Shown: one piece after another, positions 6,328 to 9,072 of the stretch
Position numbering within the stretch: the stretch's first letter is position 1
How the letters are laid out: each line of letters opens with the position of its first letter
Assembly: GCA_018817865.1 (NCBI GenBank)
Contig: JAHITG010000302.1
Location: 1 to 9,072 of the forward strand
Direction of reading: 5' to 3'
DNA length: 9,072 bases
Origin: Spirochaetota bacterium
GTDB lineage: Bacteria; Spirochaetota; JAHITG01
Notes under the pieces: generated by a model
Seen by the model: the letters and a program-made list of their open reading frames with translations, nothing else
Databases searched by the model: none
What the model was told of the DNA's origin: nothing
Position numbers and translations under genes: made by a program

Positions 6328-7242
6328 TTAAATTATTATTTTCAAGTAATTCTTTTTATAGACCTCTTTAAAACCGTTATTTTGAAAAAACCGAAAAGCG
6401 CTTTTATTTCTGCCTAAGACTCCCACACCCATTCTGTTGCTTCCTGCTTTTTTTGCTGCCGATATCCCTGCATAAAGCAGGCGTGATCCTATTCCCTGGT
6501 CTTTAAAAGAATCCAATACTCCGATCTCCTGTAAATAACTGAATCGCCCTTCATCAAGTTTATCAGAATATACTTCTATTGCAATAAATCCTATAACCTC
6601 TTTTTTTTTCACAGCAAAAATATAACAGGAGGGATTAAATTTATCCGAATGGACCCAACTCTCTACATTCTGTAATGTAATAGGAGAACATAAATGTTTA
6701 AAGGTATTATTAAAAATATGCATAAACATCTCTTCATCCTTACCGATCTGGAATGTTCTTAAGCTGAATTCATCATTAACGTTGATATCATTTCTCTCTT
6801 CAGCTTGAAAATCTCGTAAATCATTGATCAATCTAACGGTAAAATGGTCAAATTCTGCTGAGATATCCTGTAAAAAGAGACTTTCCGCCTTCAGGTAATC
6901 CTCTATCTGTATAATAATCTTTAAATCATAATCATCCTTAATTACCCGCCTTATACAGGCAAGAAATTCCTCTTTTTTCCTTTTAATAATGGTATTATCA
7001 ATAATATAAAAATGAGCTATCATCCATACCTTTTTATTTTCCATCTCCTCTTTTGAAACAGCGAATGAAGAGATAAGCTTCTCACCATCTTTCACAAGGA
7101 ATAATCGATCTTTTATTTCATTAAATTCAAATAATGGAACTAATGGATATCCTGATCGTAATAATTTCCGGTTTTTTTTCTGATATTGAGAATAGAACAA
7201 CCTCAGATCATTATCCGTCTTGATACTATTTTCACTGATCAT
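6328..7242 (-). CDS. GNAT-family N-acyltransferase, probably with two GNAT-like halves
   Basis: A 304-residue protein. Residues about 158-304 are a clear GNAT domain. IFAVKKKEVIGFIAIEVY (208-225) gives the central strands, LQEIGVLDSFKDQGIGSRLL (237-256) holds the acetyl-CoA pyrophosphate loop (D248-Q249-G250-I251-G252), and NKSAFRFFQNNGFKEVY (279-295) is the usual C-terminal signature. The first half also looks GNAT-like but degenerate: FLVKDGEKLISSFAVS (48-63) resembles the strand pair, and no Q/RxxGxG loop is visible. Such tandem proteins occur in the family (mycothiol synthase is one example), often with one dead half. It probably transfers an acyl group from acyl-CoA to an amine, perhaps an aminosugar, but the substrate is inferred. 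The ATG overlaps the methyltransferase stop by 11 bases (ATGATCAGTGA), suggesting translational coupling. Confidence 0.85.
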   Translation of the reverse strand: MISENSIKTDNDLRLFYSQYQKKNRKLLRSGYPLVPLFEFNEIKDRLFLVKDGEKLISSFAVSKEEMENKKVWMIAHFYIIDNTIIKRKKEEFLACIRRVIKDDYDLKIIIQIEDYLKAESLFLQDISAEFDHFTVRLINDLRDFQAEERNDINVNDEFSLRTFQIGKDEEMFMHIFNNTFKHLCSPITLQNVESWVHSDKFNPSCYIFAVKKKEVIGFIAIEVYSDKLDEGRFSYLQEIGVLDSFKDQGIGSRLLYAGISAAKKAGSNRMGVGVLGRNKSAFRFFQNNGFKEVYKKNYLKIII

Positions 7243-8218
7243 CGCTCTTTTCCGCTATAACAACAAATATATTTCCATAAAAAGGAGGAGCTATTAATTT
7301 ATCGACTTTAAGAACTATATTGAACTTCAAATAAAGAGGTAAAAGGATCCGGTTAAATGAATTAATAAAGAACCGGAAAAAATCCCTGAAATTAAAATAA
7401 GGTGTATTGAAATAGGGATAATATACTTTTTTTACTTTAAACCCGGCTTCTTTCAGCATTCTCTTTATGCTTCTGGGATTAAATAGATAAATATGCTGAC
7501 AGGGATCTGCCAACCTGTAAAATTCCCTAAAAATTTTTGAGCAGATACTACCGAAATTGGGTACACTGATGATCAGCCTGCCTTTTGGTTTCATCCATTT
7601 ATTCAACCGTTTTAAAATAGAGAGAGGATCCCTTAAATGTTCAATCACATAGGTCATATTAATCACATCAAAAAAATGTTTCTCATAATTCACATTTTCG
7701 ATCTCCCCGTACACTACAGGAATTTTTAATATTTTCTCGGTATACTGAGCCGCCCATGGAGCTCTGTCTATCCCATGTTTTTCCCATGTTTCCGGAACTG
7801 CTTCCAGGTAGATCCCGGCCCCACAACCTACATCCAAAACTCGACCTCCTTTAGAAGGATAATTCAATGTATTATTAATCTCAATTTTCATATCATTCCT
7901 TTTTCTTGCTCTCTCATCTGAAGTTGACATATCATGCATCCTGCCTTCAAAATCCGTTGCAGGCTTGTATGTCTCTTCATAGACCTTCTGCAGTCTTTTA
8001 TTGGAAAGCCTTGGAGACATATATGAAAGCCCGCACCTTTTGCATGTGACCGCTTTAAAAGAGTCATAGGTATACCAGGTTTTTTTCTCATCAGAACCGC
8101 ATAAAATACAGTTGACCTCTTCATCAGCCTCAAATTGTAAAAATTTATCCTTAAAGACCCGCCCTTTTTCGGTTCTTAAATATTTTTCAAAACTGCTCTC
8201 TTTCCTCTTATTTTTCAA
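7232..8218 (-). CDS. Class I SAM methyltransferase with N-terminal CxxC/CxxC zinc-knuckle-like region
   Basis: With the TTG start, 328 residues. C37/C40 (CILC) and C59/C62 (CKRC) form a probable zinc knuckle followed by YMSPRLS (66-72). The SAM core has VLDVGCGAGIYL (127-138), D151 (HGIDRA) and NMTYVIEHLRDP (187-198). The downstream QHIYLFNPRSIKRML segment (241-255) and GFKV turn match the paralogue at 740-1681, though this copy has an extra linker (about 85-125). Its last residues overlap the GNAT start by 11 bases. The frame is open to an ATG at 8278, but that start would overlap the carbamoyltransferase by 71 bases. The ATG at 8245 lacks a good ribosome site. A TTG at 8218 has GGGAGA 8 bases upstream and an 11-base overlap, so it is preferred. 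A sugar or small metabolite is the likely substrate; the exact position and atom cannot be told. Confidence 0.9.
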   Translation of the reverse strand: MKNKRKESSFEKYLRTEKGRVFKDKFLQFEADEEVNCILCGSDEKKTWYTYDSFKAVTCKRCGLSYMSPRLSNKRLQKVYEETYKPATDFEGRMHDMSTSDERARKRNDMKIEINNTLNYPSKGGRVLDVGCGAGIYLEAVPETWEKHGIDRAPWAAQYTEKILKIPVVYGEIENVNYEKHFFDVINMTYVIEHLRDPLSILKRLNKWMKPKGRLIISVPNFGSICSKIFREFYRLADPCQHIYLFNPRSIKRMLKEAGFKVKKVYYPYFNTPYFNFRDFFRFFINSFNRILLPLYLKFNIVLKVDKLIAPPFYGNIFVVIAEKSDDQ

Positions 8219-9072
8219 TGATATAGTCTCCCATAAATAATACATCGATCCCGGTACTGAAAAAACATCGCAGTGCATCTTTTGGTGTCATTACAATTGG
8301 TTCATCATTATCATTGAATGAAGTATTTAAAACAATCGGTATTCCGGATATTTTTTTAAACTCATTTATCAGATTCCAGTATCTTTCATTGGTCTTTTTT
8401 GATACGGTCTGGAGTCTCCCACTGCCATCAATATGTGTGACTGACGGGATCAATTTTCGTTTTTCTTCCCGGATCAAATATACTTTCTGCATAAACGGGA
8501 CCGGAATGTCCTGATCGAAAAATTCACCTGTATATTCTTCAAGGATGGATGGTGCAAAGGGCCTAAATTTCTCCCGGTGCTTGACCCTTGTATTTATCTT
8601 ATCCTTCATGCCGGGATCCCTCGGGTCAGCCAGTATGGAACGGTTACCAAGTGCCCGCTGTCCGTACTCCATTCGTCCCTGGAACCATCCCACGATCTCT
8701 CCTTTAGCGATTCTTTTAGCTGCTTCCTCCTCTACATGATCACATTTCCTGTAATCTAAAAGGGCATCTTTTATTGCTTTTTCGATCTGCTGGTCACTAT
8801 ACCCGGGACCCCAGTAATCATGCTCTATCTGAAAGGACCTCGGTTTTTTCATCATACTGTTCCACCAGTAAAAACAGGCGCCGTATGATGCACCCCCGTC
8901 ATCCGAAGAGGACTGTACGAACACATGTTTAAACGGAGTCTCCCGCTGAACCCTGCCGTTCATCTTGCTGTTCATAGCACACCCGCCCGATAAGCATAAA
9001 TTTTCTGTTTTAGTCTTTTTGTACAGATAATTACACATCTCAATAACCACATCTTCAATCCTCAACTGAAAA
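8208..9072 (-). CDS. Carbamoyltransferase, NodU/CmcH/TobZ family (C-terminal part; 5' end outside window)
   Basis: The frame is open to the right edge. The residues before L-R-I-E-D-V-V are F-Q, matching the helix ahead of the family's GGvalN motif, so this is an incomplete gene and not one starting near 9065. About 288 residues are visible. LCLSGGCAMNSKMNG ends the Kae1-like domain, followed by SSDDGGASYGACFYWW with the expected Asp. The YrdC-like half has RMEYGQRALGNRSILADPRD, FRPFAPSIL, NTSFNDNDEPIV and a final TGIDVLFMGDYIIEK. It shares the family core with the protein at 3537-5279 but diverges elsewhere, so it is a distinct paralogue, probably for another acceptor or position. It should carbamoylate a hydroxyl group using carbamoyl phosphate and ATP. 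Its end overlaps the methyltransferase start by 11 bases if the TTG at 8218 is used. Confidence 0.95.
   Translation of the reverse strand, partial: FQLRIEDVVIEMCNYLYKKTKTENLCLSGGCAMNSKMNGRVQRETPFKHVFVQSSSDDGGASYGACFYWWNSMMKKPRSFQIEHDYWGPGYSDQQIEKAIKDALLDYRKCDHVEEEAAKRIAKGEIVGWFQGRMEYGQRALGNRSILADPRDPGMKDKINTRVKHREKFRPFAPSILEEYTGEFFDQDIPVPFMQKVYLIREEKRKLIPSVTHIDGSGRLQTVSKKTNERYWNLINEFKKISGIPIVLNTSFNDNDEPIVMTPKDALRCFFSTGIDVLFMGDYIIEK
8227..8232 (-). promoter_or_regulatory. Shine-Dalgarno site supporting the TTG start of the methyltransferase
   Basis: GGGAGA on the minus strand ends 8 bases before the TTG at 8218-8216, inside the last codons of the carbamoyltransferase. This spacing and the short overlap favour coupled translation from TTG over the ATGs at 8245 and 8278. 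Confidence 0.5.

Noticed and set aside
7888..8133. Minus-strand open frame of 81 codons
   Set aside because: It overlaps the methyltransferase of 7232-8218 in another frame and covers its cysteine-pair region; no motif of its own.
8219..8278. ATG at 8278 as the methyltransferase start
   Set aside because: It would overlap the carbamoyltransferase by 71 bases and has no ribosome site; the TTG at 8218 has one.
8314..8759. Three plus-strand open frames (8314-8514, 8545-8739, 8577-8759)
   Set aside because: All are antisense to the conserved C-terminal half of the partial carbamoyltransferase.

Overview
This is a compact, AT-rich bacterial gene cluster in which every credible gene lies on the minus strand, so it is transcribed from the right edge to the left. 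Its content is typical of a locus that builds or decorates a surface glycan (O-antigen, capsule or S-layer/flagellar glycan) or a secondary metabolite. It has two NodU/CmcH-type carbamoyltransferases, three class I SAM methyltransferases, a radical SAM enzyme with a C-terminal cysteine cluster, a GNAT acyltransferase, a protein resembling GT42 sialyltransferases or MptE/DUF115 proteins, and the start of an ABC exporter. No ribosomal, tRNA or other marker gene is present, so the organism cannot be named. AT-rich codon use with AGGAG-type Shine-Dalgarno sites fits many bacterial phyla.

Layout in order of transcription. (1) 9072-8208: C-terminal part of a carbamoyltransferase whose 5' end is outside the window. 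(2) 8218-7232: SAM methyltransferase with an N-terminal CxxC/CxxC knuckle, probably starting at TTG. (3) 7242-6328: GNAT-family protein with an extra N-terminal half. (4) 6312-5305: radical SAM enzyme. (5) 5279-3537: full-length carbamoyltransferase with a GTG start and a strong Shine-Dalgarno site. (6) 3501-2641: GT42-like/MptE-like protein. (7) 2474-1713: SAM methyltransferase whose 5' end may be damaged by a one-base frameshift. (8) 1681-740: a second CxxC/CxxC methyltransferase, paralogous to gene 2. (9) 606-1: N-terminal membrane part of an ABC exporter that runs off the left edge.

Genes 1 to 5 overlap by about 11 bases or are separated by 15-25 bases and most likely form one operon. Genes 6-8 are noticeably more AT-rich than their neighbours and look like a separately acquired module between the carbamoyltransferase and the exporter. 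The two largest gaps, 2531-2640 and 607-739, are where extra promoters or terminators would sit, but none can be called firmly. No gap exceeds 300 bases, and no RNA gene, CRISPR array, insertion sequence or attachment site was seen.

Working model (inference): the radical SAM, GNAT, carbamoyl- and methyltransferase enzymes add a set of small groups (acyl, carbamoyl, methyl) to one or more sugars or another small scaffold, and the ABC exporter moves the lipid-linked or free product across the inner membrane. The radical SAM/GNAT/double-carbamoyltransferase group is the least familiar part and the best candidate for something undescribed.
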